DNA from: Ditylenchus dipsaci
Taxonomy: Eukaryota > Nematoda > Chromadorea > Rhabditida > Anguinidae
DNA: 64,000 nucleotides
Direction: 5' to 3'
NCBI GenBank assembly: GCA_004194705.1
Contig: SADC01001278.1
Location: forward strand, 682,001-746,000
The notes beneath the pieces were generated by a model. It searched no databases. It was not told the origin of the DNA and saw only the letters and a list, made by a program, of their open reading frames with translations. Within the stretch, counting starts at the first letter, position 1, and each line of letters starts with the position of its first letter. Below, piece by piece: positions 1 to 13,200 of the stretch. The position numbers were made by a program, and so were the translations under genes.

Positions 1-189
1 CATATAAAACCATTCTTAAAATAAAAAGTAACAGTGAAATTTTCAATTCTTCTCGAGACAAAAATATTCAAATTTGAAATTCAAATGTTTATTGTCTTGA
101 GCGGAAAACTAAATTTGACAGGGACTTTTCAATTTCAAGAGCATTTTCATATGCAAATCGCCCACGCTGAACACGTATCCGGTGTTATA
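1..189. repeat. Truncated inverted-repeat MITE (right part)
   Basis: The segment ends in CACGCTGAACACGTATCCGG followed by TGTT. This matches the right terminus of the complete palindromic element at 16172-16406, which ends CACACTGAACACGAATCCGG then TGTCA. Both also share an internal TCTTGAGCGGAA tract. The left half lies outside the window. No coding capacity is seen. Confidence 0.55.
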
Positions 190-900
190 ATTGGGGTTTG
201 TACTAGAGAGTACGAAGTTGTAGTAAGGTTGCGTTACAACTTATATACTGATTTTACATAATTTGTCCTATTTTTATGATAAACTATTTCTTTATTTAGT
301 GTCAAAATAATCGCGAGATTTTGTTCTTTCATTTTTATTTGACTATTTAGCTAGAAGTGATTTGTATGCAGAGTTATGCCCATTTTATTGTCAAAAACAA
401 TAATATCCAGAAAATGTATATTTGAGGGAAAATAAAAAATTCTCCGTGAATTTATGATCACTCTGTGGCAAGTTCGGGCGCAAAAGATAGCTCTGAACTT
501 GCTCACCATTTAAAGATGTTATTTGCTTTGTTGGATAAGAATATAGGAGAGAAGCGCCTGAAAGAAGCTGAAAATTCAATAATCTGGAAGGTCACATTTT
601 CGACGATTTTAAATTGCTCGGATCTCAAAAATTTCAATTAGAAGTGCAAAAACAAATTGCACCTTCGTGTTCAGCGTGAAATTCTGAGTCAGAATCGACA
701 GAAATCACAACCAACCGTTCTCGTGTTAACTCGTTCAGACCAAATATTATTCGAATACTGTCATAAATAAAAAAAAGCTCGTTAAATTTTAATCCCAAAT
801 GTGAGTCAAAACTACAATTTTATACTATAAAAATTGAGTAAAATTGCTTTGAACATGCCCGGCGTTGAATTAAAAAAAAACGGATTTTAACATGTCTAGG
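190..900. other. AT-rich intergenic DNA, no confident gene
   Basis: No protein or RNA gene is recognised. A minus-strand segment at about 516-577 has a TTTTCAG acceptor-like end and a GTGAGC donor-like end with an open frame between them. It could be a further 3' exon of the zinc-finger gene, but its translation shows no recognisable motif, so it is not called. Confidence 0.4.
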
Positions 901-1914
901 ACTGATGCGCTCATCGTACTATACGAGTAGAACAGAATGTTCTGAATACGATGGTACCGGTCGTTTTCGCTTCAATTCTTGACCAAGAAAGGGAAAAGGG
1001 GTCCCGAAGGTGGCAAATGATCAAAATCCAGCTAGATGCCTACAGGTTCTCAAGTGGCGAGCCATGATTGCCATGCTACGCCAATGTTTATAATGTATCA
1101 AAATGACCGCCAGGAGTTAAGCTTTCAAATAATGATAAGCATAGGTTTTTTTTAAATTTGTAAAGTTGCAATAAATGACCACTTGTTTGTTGGAGTAGGG
1201 ACTTACAAAATGTTCTATTCTGACTTTCTGCGAGCCGAGCCAAAGGCTAAAAATGAAAAAAACTGTCAAAATCTCAGACACCAAACACGGCAAAATATAA
1301 TTTTAAAAACGTGACAAAACGTTCAAATTTAACATATAAGTTGACCCGAATTTCCCGTAACTTTTTATCTGCTGGGGAACCCCTTGATTCTGACACCAGA
1401 TTAGTGTTCAGACAATCATGGCGCACCACTTGAGAATGTGTAATCATCCAGTTAAATTTTGACCATAAACCAGGGTACGTAACTCAAAATTTCAAAAAAA
1501 GTACACTTGGCCAAAAAAACGTCAAAAAGTTTTTGACTAAAAACTTCAAAAATAAAAAAAATTTTGGATCCCAAAAAAGTACAAATCTTTTTAAAAAGTA
1601 CAGTTACGTTCCCTGCCATAAATAATGTGTTACATTCGGGACCCTTTTTCACCAATTTGGTCGACATTGAAGCGAAAACGACCGGTACCATCGTGTTCAG
1701 CACACTCTTCTCTACCCGTATATAGTCAACTCCCTCCATAGTGTACACCCGCCACAATGTACACCCCGCCATAGTGCACACCCGGTTCCGATGTGGTTGG
1801 CCACCACACAGTCAACTCCCTTCATAGTAACCCCCGCCATAGTGCACACCTGGCGCCGGTCCCTTGGCTATGCACTATGGAGGGAGTCGACTGTAGTACG
1901 ATGAGCGCACCATG
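901..1914. repeat. Nested palindromic MITE
   Basis: ACTGATGCGCTCATCGTACT at the left is repeated inverted near 1897-1914. The arms continue inward: GATGGTACCGGTCGTTTTCG near 950 pairs with CGAAAACGACCGGTACCATC near 1672-1692. The right arm is interrupted by a second hairpin at 1724-1893. The interrupting hairpin must be the later arrival. There is no coding capacity. Confidence 0.65.
1724..1893. repeat. Small array-armed foldback (CCATAGTGCACACCC units)
   Basis: The element opens AGTCAACTCCCTCCATAG and closes with the inverse CTATGGAGGGAGTCGACT. Between them CCATAGTG(C/T)ACACCC-like units recur about every 15-25 bp. It sits inside the right arm of the surrounding palindrome, so it inserted later. 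Confidence 0.6.
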
Positions 1915-2469
1915 GCTGGACGTGCTTAACACCGGACATATTAAATTTCTATAGTATCAAATTGTAACTTGGATACATATCATATGTGACAGAATTTAGC
2001 GAGCTCTCTTTTTATATGACACTATTGAAATAAAATTTGGTGTGAACAAGTTACAGCTCAGTTTTCATTTTGAATACCCATTCTGAATACCCATCGTTTG
2101 GCCAATCCTGCTTCTGTCTATGGTCGAACCATTTTTAGGGTAAAGGAACGTCTTAGCAAATTTTTTTCATAGTTAATGTTTAAATATTTTTAAGTCGTCA
2201 TTTTTTTCCGAATTCTGGTGCGTTTTTTGGATTCGTCGTCGAATTTTGGGATAGAAAGCTTAGTTTTTGGCTTAGGGTAGGCCAGCTTATGTTATGACGT
2301 ATGTTATGAACTCGAAAAAAATCTTGAAACATTTAATATAAAAAAATCGCTGAAACTTTAAAGCACCATTTTGAGCCCATTTTTAAGTTTTTTTGGTGAA
2401 ATCTGAGCTACAATTTTGGTCAGAGAAATTGAACCCTATCAAACAGCTGATGCCATTAAAAAAACCTAC

Positions 2470-4266
2470 ATTTTTCATGTCTTTTTTAATAGGCTTGTCA
2501 CATATCCTACACACATTGATGGTCTCAAAGCCGTGAAAAGCAGTGTGATCGATTATTGTTTGGCTTGAAGGTAGTTGGGCTACCCACCAGTCTTTGACTG
2601 ATCCACACAAACCACAGCATTTGATTCCTCCACAACTTTGTTGCTTGATTTGCGAAAGTTGCCTACAATTCATATTTTTGGTACTAGGCAAAACGCCGTA
2701 AAGCGTTACATTTTCTCATGTTCTAAATTGTGCTTGTTGACGCTACTGGGATCCCGGAATCGGAAATTACACCTGGAAATTAATAAGTAGTATGTAAAAA
2801 ATCTGTTGTAAAGAGCATGAATGATCAAACCATTTGGATTGTTCAAACAGATGTCCAGGTCGTTGTGATATGTGTGCGTAGAAGAGCGAAAGATCGGAAA
2901 AGTTTTCCCGGCATACAGGGCAATTCAGATTGTACTTGATTTCTGAAAATCGTAGTGTGAGCTTGGGCTTGGAGTTCTCAAAGTAATATTCCCCTTCTAA
3001 TAAATGTCCCGCTTGACTTTTGACTTATCTCGGAGCAGAAAATTTTTTCGAGCTATTATTTTCGCGTTTTTAACTCTCGCGAGTTCTACCAATTCCACAT
3101 TTTGGACCTTGGTTGCACACACAAAAATCTCGAAATAACTCTAATTATCGCCCCCTAGAAGCAATTCGAACAATAAACTCTCTAAAAGAGGAAATACGGT
3201 ACTTGATATATACCCTCGATATATGATCACTGATAGCTAGTCCTGAGACTAGGGTTGTCGAGTATTCGAATTTTTTCTAGTCGCGCACTCGAATTGATAC
3301 TCGAAATATTTCGAGTTTAACTCGACTTGACAGCCTGGTCGAGACTCCATTATACTGATGTATACCGGATGATTATTGGGTTGAGCCCCCATCTATTAAA
3401 AATTGACAAAAGCAAAAGTTAATTAATGTTTTGATAAAAAAACACGGGTTTTTTTTCTGCCGGCTTAGGCCTAACTTGCACCTAAGCCTAAGTTAGAAAG
3501 AGTACGTAACACTGACATGGTGCATAATAGGAATTTTTTTCACTAGAACTCTGTTTTGTTTTTGATTAATTCAATCAGTTCAATTTACAAACACATGAAC
3601 ACTCAAAATTTAGCTGATATTTAGGGTTACATTCCATGTTTTTTGTCTAGTTTTTCAGCCCAAATCCCCAAAATAACCTTTGATTGCATGCTTTTCAAAC
3701 TGATGCACCACAGCCTCCATTTGGCAATTGCTAGTGGTGTTGCAGGTGACACACAAGTACAGTTCTGTGGCCGGCATCACTTTCATAAAGTTGATCTTGT
3801 TCTTGACATCCTCTTCATTTCCCAGTATCGAATGAACTGGCTTTAGCACCACTACTGGAGGCATTTTCGCTGCTTGAGTTTTTCTTTGACAAGTACTTGG
3901 GGACAGCACAATGAATGGTTTCCCATTTACTGCTGGACTAAATCGTGGGCGGAACACAGGAATAGGGCCTGATGGCATAACCTTTTTTCGAGGAGGTTCT
4001 TGATCTTCGAAAATGATGTCTTGATCTTCGTCTGATTCACTGGAAGCCTCATTTATCTTAATATAATTTTAATTAAACCTGTATCTTTGTACAGCTTTGG
4101 TAGCGGAGTAGCCTACATATTGCCTGTTGCTGCCAAACTGGGGTGAACCAGCAGCTGAAGTGCTTGGCCCATCTAGCCTTAGGTGTCGAGCAGGGTTGGA
4201 GTGCCTTGCTTCGAATAGGGCCTGGTCCAGATTAGCTGCCGCTTTTCTCCTGAGCACTCGGGGCAA
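2470..4266 (-). CDS. Zinc-finger gene, exons 30-33 (C-terminal fingers)
   Basis: The exons are 4079-4266, 3678-4056, 2773-2942 and 2470-about 2672. The second opens with an acidic/serine stretch (EASSESDEDQDIIFEDQE) and a basic PPRKK, and ends with a finger (CVTCNTTSNCQMEAVVHQFE, then KH). The third has CPVCRENFSDLSLFYAHI, then a distant H. The fourth has CCGLCGSVKDWW with a later HTAFH, then CRICDKPIKKD, a half finger probably completed by an exon not found. Exon 30 ends in phase 2 and the next reads in phase 0, so a base is probably missing. Confidence 0.75.
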
Positions 4267-7200
4267 CTGGAACATGTTTTCTTTCAAAAAAAGTTTGTTT
4301 ATCGGATTAATGCACAAGTTCGTAGCATTTTTTGCATTTTTGGCTGTAATTAAAGTGCGCCCTCAAAAATCTCAATTTCACCAGTAAATTTTATTTTGAC
4401 GATTTTCTTTCGATTTCATTGTGATTTTAAAAAGATTGCTGCACTAAAAATTTAGCCTGGATCTTGGCTTCCTAATAAGCTATCAAACTCTGCTGAATGA
4501 TTTAAAAATGTGCAGATTAAGATGTTTAAAAGATTGACATGAATCTTAAAATTTCTGAAAACATTCAGTAGAGGTCGATGGATTATTGGAAAGCCTAGAT
4601 TGTGAGCTACATGCTCATGCAGAAATATAAAAATTGCAACATAGTCACAAGAAAACCGTCAAATAAACATTTACTAGTGAAATTTAATAATTCACTGATG
4701 AAATTCAGACTTTCGTCATTTCAGCCTTTTCGACTCTAATTGTGTTCACGCGGATGCCGAAAAAATGCCTTGGTTCCCTTTTTTGTTTTTTCTGCAAAAA
4801 TTTAACTTTTCGCCTTGGTCCCTCAAGCTTATTTTTTTTTCAAAAGAACACATTTTTGAAATGTCTCAAAAATCATTTAACTGCACTCTTTGTGTTAAAA
4901 ATATACATTTACTAGATTACCCTAAGATTGCATAGATACAGTCGAACCTCGGAAACTTCCAAGGGTGTATGTTTATCGGGGATTTCCGTTTATCGAAGGC
5001 ATCGGATTTTTTTGATTCGACTTTTTCCACTTGTGTTTTACACTTAAACCTCTGTAATATATTGGGTCATCCCATAAGTTCCCGCGTTTTTTTAACACAT
5101 TTTGTTTCCTTCTGTTTTTAGTGAGCTCATGGGGAACTAATGTTCCCAATTTTTGAGTGAATCCCATTGTCTGAAGGTGCCGGGAGACTGTTGAGTGGCC
5201 ATGGTTCATCTTTTCTGCCAACTCTTCGCATGTTTGACGGCCGTCTTCTTTTAAAATCCCCTGAGGCGAAGAGAAGTATGTGTCGAAAATGTGATTTTTT
5301 GTCACCCGGACACTCCATTTGAGAGCTCTAAAAAGTATCAAAAATTAGTATTGCCAACAAACGATGACTATAATCTTGGAAAACAGGTATTGGGCTTTCT
5401 ATTGATACATAACACTTTCCCAAGTACAAAAAAATCGTTCTAAAACAAATATTTTATGAAAACACGGGAACTTGCGGGATGACCCAATAAAATAAACAGT
5501 AACACAGACAACAACTCGCAAAGAAAGAATTTACGGAAAGCACAAATTATGAAGGAAAATGCCACAAAAAGCAAAAATGATGAAAAAAATTCATGGAAAT
5601 TTGAAGACTTTAGAAAATCCCTGAAAGTTATGAAAAATGTTGCAAAATATGTGAGGTGTGCGTTTACCGAGTGTAATTTTATGGAAACGAACAAGAGAAG
5701 GGTGTCTGTTTATTGAAATGTACGTTTATCTGGGGTATAATTAAGTCAATTTCTTGGTAAATCAACCAAATTTTTTAGAAGTGTCCGTTTATCGAAGTTC
5801 GACTGTAATTAAGAAACTAATAATAATTTTTAGCGAAAAGAACCAGTTTTGGACGAGAATTGAGTCCTGCTCGGAACATGTGCAAGTTTCTTTTATCAAA
5901 TTGAGAAGCGATTGAAGAGCTTGGTGATGCCTTTGACTGCAAATACTCCATTTCATCTGCAAATGTTTTTTGCTGTAGATAACAATAAAATTATTTAAAT
6001 GGCCTACCTGGATGGTGTAAACCACTAGCGCCTGCATAGTGCGTACGTTGCATTACAACTTCAGGCTGTCTCCTTTCAATCGGAGAGTTTTCTTTGGTAA
6101 CTGAGTCGGGTATATGATATTTTCTCGCCATAAGCATCTTTTGGTTAGGAAGCACTTTTAGGGGACCTATAACTGGGCGTGGGAACCCAGACACTGGTCG
6201 TGGTAGGTCATAGGTTGCATTCGGCTAAAAAATGTTTTTCAAAAAAGCTAATTAACAAAAAAAATTGTTCCCATGGATTTTCAAGGTGTTAGAACTTATT
6301 TTATACCAGATGGGCGGAAACCTAATTTTATCAAGTTGTGTAAGTTTGTGTAAGTGGGTTAGTTGGGTGTTAAGTTAAAAAAAACGAAAAAGGAATTCGC
6401 AGCTTGGGTAGTTCATTGGTGAAGCAGCGGACATAGCAGAGTTAAAGAATTTTTTGTAATTTTACATAAAAGTTCTTATTAGGTACTTATACTTAAAGTA
6501 CTTATACTCAAAAAACATCATTCTGTAATATTATATGGACGTAATGTCAAATACAATCCATTTTTTCCTTGCTGCACCCCCCCCCTCCCTCCCGCTGTTT
6601 TTTAGTTTTAGGCAGGGTTGTGTTAGGACGGACTAAAACATATCTTAGACTCATGTTTGAGTACTTCCTAACATATGCTCGCCACCCCTGGCCTAATCCT
6701 AAAAATAATAAAAAAGCAAGGGAACCAAGGCGAAAAAACAGAACGGATTCGACAGTAGGACCCATAATAGTTTTCATATTAGCAAAATGACAAAATATGG
6801 TCCAGAAATCTGAATAGGACCTCAAACACCTCGACAATCCATTTCTAATGGGAACAAAGTGTAATTATCGTTTCCAATTTACCTGGCTAAGATAAGTGCC
6901 TTCCATAAAACGATCCCTAGCAACTGCTACGGCTTCTTTTTCTGGTTGAATAGGTAGGCCATCGCTGTTGACCTCCGAAAACAAGGCTTGACTAATTCCA
7001 GACAGGTCTTGAAGTTCCTCATGGACCAACGCTTTTTCTTCACCCAGTTTTATAAGCTTATGCAGGTTGATCAGTCGTCGGAAGTTGGCTTTCGGATCCA
7101 CAATTCCTGGCTCGTCATTTGCTCTAGTTGTAGTCTGAAACTAGAAATAAAGGGTTGTTCACTAAAAGATGTTGAAAGCATTAACTAACCAGTTTGCCAT

Positions 7201-10200
7201 CCCGGTCAAAAGCATTTCTCCATTTAGATAACGGAATCTAAAAAATTTTTAGTTTTTGTATGAAATATGTACGCGGTGGGCCTTTTTAAACAGGCATAAC
7301 TTTTTTGCGGACAAGATCTCGAAATTATGTTTTCACAGTCTGACCTCTCTCGAGTTTTCAGTTTATTTGCTATACAACGCCGTAAACACGAAAAAACACC
7401 CAAATGTAAAGCAAGCCCAGTCCGGCCCGGGCCATTTTTGTCAAAAAATCTGCCAATTTACCGTATTTCCTCTAATAAGCGCCCCTTTTCAAAATTGTGT
7501 TTTTGGGATTTTGTTTTTGACCCACTTTTCGAAAACTTTTCTCAGGCAACTTTTCTCTTAATTTGTAGCTCATCTCACTGGCTACAAATTAAGATATACC
7601 GTATTTCCTCTAATTGCCGCCCCCCCTCTAATTGCCGCCCCCCCCTAGAGGTCGATCGAAAAATAAGCGCCCCCCCTCTAATTGCCGCCCCCCCCCCCTA
7701 TTTTTTCGAAACCGTTTTTAACTTTTTTTGCACAATTTTTTGGCGGTTAGTTATTGATTAGAAGATGTGTCCAAGATCATTGTTTGCTGAAGAGGTATAT
7801 GTAAGCAGGATCGATAAATATTCACGTGAACAATAAGTCTACAATAACAAGTCTACCTTAAAGGGGGGGCAGACTTTATATGCGCATCGCCTTAGGTCAC
7901 AGGTTCGACTACCGCTGGCTGCAGACCTTATTTTTTTTCTCTTTTTATTTACAAGTTTGGTGTCAAAATGTAGCTAACATCCTCATCTTTCATTTGAGCT
8001 ATCATACAGATAAAAAGTTTGTATAAAGTTAGAGCTAAAATTAAAAAAACATTAAACCATGTCAATTCGATGAAATCCTCAATAGGATTATCAAGCAATC
8101 AATTGCGACCATTTTCATCTTCACTGTCAGCAAATGCTGTAATTTGGAGATTTCATGCACATGACTGGCTGGTATTGAATTGGACATCAGTAAAAGTTTT
8201 TAAAATATTAGCTCTAACAAATATTACCTTCTACCTTGTATGATAGCTCAAATGAAATCTCATGATCTTGGCTTTATTACTGTGTATGAAACGTGTGACT
8301 TGTCGAAAATATGCATAAATATCAATCAAAGCAGTTGAAGAAAACCCTCAAAACCATCGATTATCGGAGCTCTACCCTATTTTTTAGCCTACGAATAAGC
8401 TACACTAGGTGTGAAACCCTGCGTTGATGGTCTTGTCGGATAGTCAAAAGCCCGAGGATGATTTTTACACGAAATTGTTAATAAAAGAAAATTACATACA
8501 TGGTGTGCAGCCGCTCGAACCTGTGACCTACGCGATGCGTATATGAAGTTCCCCCTCCCTTTAATTTGGCTGCCCTGGACAAACAATTGGCCTGAAAATT
8601 CTGCCCGAAAATAATAAAAAATTTGAAAATAGGATAAAAAATTTCATTGTTGGAGTGGTAAATTACTTCAAATTTATGATCGAAAAATAAGCGCCCCTTC
8701 TAATTGCCGCCCCTCCCCCCCCCTCTAATTGCCGCCCCCCCCCCCTAGAGGTCGATCGGAAAATAAGCGCCCCGGGGCGGCAATTAGAGGAAATACGGTA
8801 ACTTGCCCGAGAAAAGTTTTCGAAAAGTGGGTCAAAAACAAAATGCCAAAAACACGATTTTGAAAAGGGGGCGCTTATTAGAGGAAATACGGTAGATAAC
8901 GGACCTGTAAAACAGAATTTCGAGGTCGTGTCGAGAAAAAAGCTATGACTGTTTGAAATTTAACGAATTTATTGGCCTTCCTTGTACGTGCTTTTATGGT
9001 TTCACCCTCTTTGGCAAATATTTTGTCAATATGTTGAATATTTTCAAGTCATCGTGTGGAAGCTAAATTTTGCAAAAAAAAACTTGCAATCGAAAATTGG
9101 GAAACTTGGAAAACTTTGAAGGATTGCTTTGAAAGATATAAGGAAATGTACAAAATGTGTATTACGCTAAAAATTATACCGGACAGTTGCACTCCTTGCA
9201 GGTAATCCAAGGCTCGTTTCTCGCCAATAAGCACTTGTGGTAACATTTAGCCTGTTTCACAATCTTCATTTTTCTCAACTTGGTCTTTTTGATGTAGTCA
9301 TGCGAAGATTTGGGTTGGAACTTGATTTGGGATGCGTCACACAGACCCAAATATTCTATTGTCAGCTGGAAATTGATTTTGATGAAAATGATGAAATTTT
9401 TGATTGAAGCAGTCAAAATACCATTTTCCTGCATTTGTATTTGACAAAGTGCTCAATAATAGTAGGTCCGTGAGTGCTGAGTGTGCGACAATGCTTGCAG
9501 AAATAAGCTAACACTGTTTTGTGAGTCTCAGCCATGTGGAACAGCAGGTTGAATTCCTAAAAATTGGAATTTAGTTGGATTTTTGGATAATCCTCGCGGG
9601 TTTGTACTTTCTTTTAGTGATCTAGATCTTCTGAGATTCAGGGATATACGTTCATGTATCAACGAAAAAAGCTTACTTTAGAAAAAAAATTCTATAAAAG
9701 TTCAATTTTTTGCTGCTACAGCTCAGTATTTTTCAGGTTGACCGACATTTGCGCACGACATTTGCGCGCCGAAACTTAATTTTTTAAATACTGTGGGAAT
9801 GTATGTAGATTAACATCCAGACTACATATTGCTATGTATTTCAGCTTGCAAGGACCACTTAAACCGCCACCCAAACCAACTAAATGGCACCCGAATCGAA
9901 TAAATGCTACTCAAACCACCTAATGAGCAACTGAGTTTCCCGCCATGTACAATTGATACCACCACATGGATACCTGGGGAGTAATGCCTGGATAGCTAGG
10001 GAGTAATAACTGGATACCATTTCAGTAACACCACTTTAATGCCACAATTTCGGTGTCCTACCTACCTTCTAAGTGGTCTACCCTTTTTTCATGAGGGTTT
10101 TCTATCCCCAATGTGGTCTGCGTACCCACCGTGAAGTTTCTATACCTTCCAAGCACTTTTACGTGGATACTGCCACCATAATAATCATCCAAGTGGTTTG

Positions 10201-13200
10201 AGTACCATTTATGTGGTCTGTGTGCCATTTAGCTGGGTTTGATTCTCGTTAGATTCTTGTTAGTAGATTCCGATCGGTCTAAACAGCATCTTGGTCTTAA
10301 CAAATCGTGTTCAGTACACGATTCTGGATAGGGAACATTGATTTTTATTTACTTTCGGCTGGATCCAAAATTTTGGATTCTGATGGGGGATACCCAATTA
10401 GGGAAGATACTAGGTGGTTCCCCTGCCTAGTCTGAGGCCTAATGGTCCTATAAAACCTAGTTTCTGACTGTTATTCAGGTAAAAATAATGTCTGCTACAA
10501 CCAGGATTTTAACTTGTAATCTTAAAATTTTGGAGGGGGAATTAACGAGAGAGATAATTTACTAGGGAGGGGATTTAACACGGGAAATTTTCCGCCGCCC
10601 ACCTGGTTTAGGCGGCGTTTCAAATGGTTCTTGCACATTATTAATGAATTCCCGTGTATTCCAACAGTATTTAAAAAATTAACTTTTGGCGCGCAAATGT
10701 CGGCGCGCAAGTGTCGGCGCGCAAATTTCGTGGCGCGCGAATGTCGGTCAACCATTTTTCGTACTAGAATTAAGTATTATCCATTCTCGCATTTTTTAAT
10801 GTAGTCTTTCTTATGATTGTCTTTCTTTTTTCATAGTTTGTAAAACATTTTTTTAGTGACCTTTTGAATTAGAATAGAAAAATTTATAGGAGGAGGAATG
10901 TGGTGTTTGCTGCCAGGGTCAAAATTCTTTACGGAAATTTTCATCTGGGGCAGGAGAGTAGTACCTAACAATATTTGGGACCCGATTTAGGACTTTTTAG
11001 AACAAATTTCTAAATAGTTTTGCTCGAAATTTCCGTTTCGGGGCCAGTACTTGTTCCCGGTCCCGTCCAAATCACTACTTTCTAGCCTTAAAAATAACTA
11101 AAGAAACTTTGCTCTGTTATAAAAAGTGCGCACATTGTCATAATGAATGCAGCAAATAGAGCATGCATAAATAGACAGCCTTGGATTGGAATGCATGGAA
11201 TGGTGCACGTAGTATTCATTATCATTGCCGACCACACCGCTGCACTTTTGCAACCAGTCAACTGGTTGTGTCCTCTCATGTGTTCCACATAGTCGTCCAT
11301 GGTCTGGAAGGCCAGGCAACAAGCAGCACACAAGTAGCACTGCACATCTTGCGGAAGGGGGAATCTCTGGATTTTTAGGCTATTTTAAAACTTATTCGTT
11401 GAGTTGAAAAGTGAGTTACATTGTCCTGGAAGTCGTGGACAGCTCTTTTGTGTTGCAGTAACTCAAAGGCTAATCTGAACTTCTGGCCGCAGACATCACA
11501 CACTGGGTTTTTTCGGAATTTTTTGAAGGATTTTCGCCGTTCAAGCATGCTCTCATGCTCGGCTCCTGCAATTTTGAAGGGTAAATAAAAATTTTTTTGA
11601 GTGATATGGCTAAAAACCGTCTTTTTCAAAGAAATTTCTACATGAATTTGTTGGTTTTACCTATCAGGTTATTGAAGGTCGGGACAAAAAATGTTTTACG
11701 GGTCCACGGCGTTTCATATTGGTAAAAATCGCGAATAGGTTGTGGCATTGTGTTTTCTTTGCACGAATTTAAATAATTCGGTTATTTTATTCTTTCATTG
11801 TAGAGAAATGCGACAAATATGATTTTTATTGCATAATATGAGCTAAGTTTTATTGTTTTCGTACTCGTTCTCAATAACGTAAAGGTAAACAGTGTTGGGA
11901 ATCGAAAAATTGCGAATAGGAATTTTCGTGGCAAGACCAAAAAATTCAAATTTGTTCCAAAGATTTGGAGTATTCCCTAGAACTGTTCCTGATATTTAAT
12001 TGGCCCTCAACACTTCATTTCGTTATGTTTCACCCAAGCTGTTAGACCTAAAAGATTCCCCATGCTTTATTACGTGTGGCTATCAAAAAAGTTTGATGAA
12101 ATCGACCGAAAGTAAGGTCGAAAATACCCTTCTATTCGCAACTGTCTTCAATCCGAATTTGGTGCTTATCTTTCTATGACCTATAAATTTTTGATTTTGC
12201 AGTTATATTAAAAAACGAAACATTCGCTATTGTAGCTCGGGTTCTGGGCTATCTTGCAGTGTTTTCATTTCCGTCACTTGATGAGAAAATTCCAAAATAA
12301 CCGCGGGGCGAAGTTTTGTGGACATTTCAGCACCCCAAAAACATTACTACAAAGGTTTGGAGGTGGTACTAGACGTTTAACCAAATAACAAAAAGGAAAG
12401 GTTAGGCTGGAAAGAAAGCTTACGGTTGCCGCTACAAAACAGTGGTCGCAAAGTTCTGAGTGATCTCAAAATTTTGGATTTTTGGCTAAATGAAATTTGG
12501 CGACCAAAACTGGTGGCCGGAATTTTTCACAAAACTTCGCCCCGCAGCCATTTTGGAATTTTCTCATCAAGTGACCGAAATAAAAACACTGCCAGATATA
12601 ACGAAATGAAGTGTTAAGGGCCCAATTAAATATAAGGAACAGTTCTAGGGAATATTCTAAATATTTGGAAAAAATTTGAATTTTCGGGTCTTTCCACGAA
12701 AATTCCTATTCGCGATTTTTACCAATATGAAACGCCGTGGGTCGGGCTGACAAAACTACGGCATACGCACATGCCTGCTACTGACAAAATATGTGATTCA
12801 AATAGAATGACTCACCGTATTTCCTCTATTAACTTCCCATGGGAAGTTTTTTTAAAGCCCTGAAAAATCTTTAAATTTTTAATCAAAATGGCCCTAAATC
12901 TGAAATTCTAGTAAAAAAACGAGCGCTTGGGAGTTATTAGAGCATGGGGAGTTAATAGAGGAGATGCGGTATGTTTATCCGAAATAGACGAATTTTTCTG
13001 CTATTCCTCGAAAAACCTTGCCTTTGATTCTAAAATTAGTGAAATAAACGCTATAACAACTAATTTACCATGTCCTTTAGAGGAAAGCAGAGCTTGAATA
13101 GCTCCGTTAGACACAACATTGACTATTTCATTGACCACTTTGGCAACTTCAGCTGGTACATCTACAAATTTACTTCTTTCTTACAACAATATGCTCAATT

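Noticed and set aside
391..579. Possible extra 3' exon of the zinc-finger gene or a small plus-strand gene
   Set aside because: Splice-like ends exist, but neither translation has a finger or other motif and phase cannot be checked.
6547..6837. Frames on both strands around a C-rich tract
   Set aside because: No splice signals or domains fit; the interval lies between exons 27 and 28 of the zinc-finger gene.
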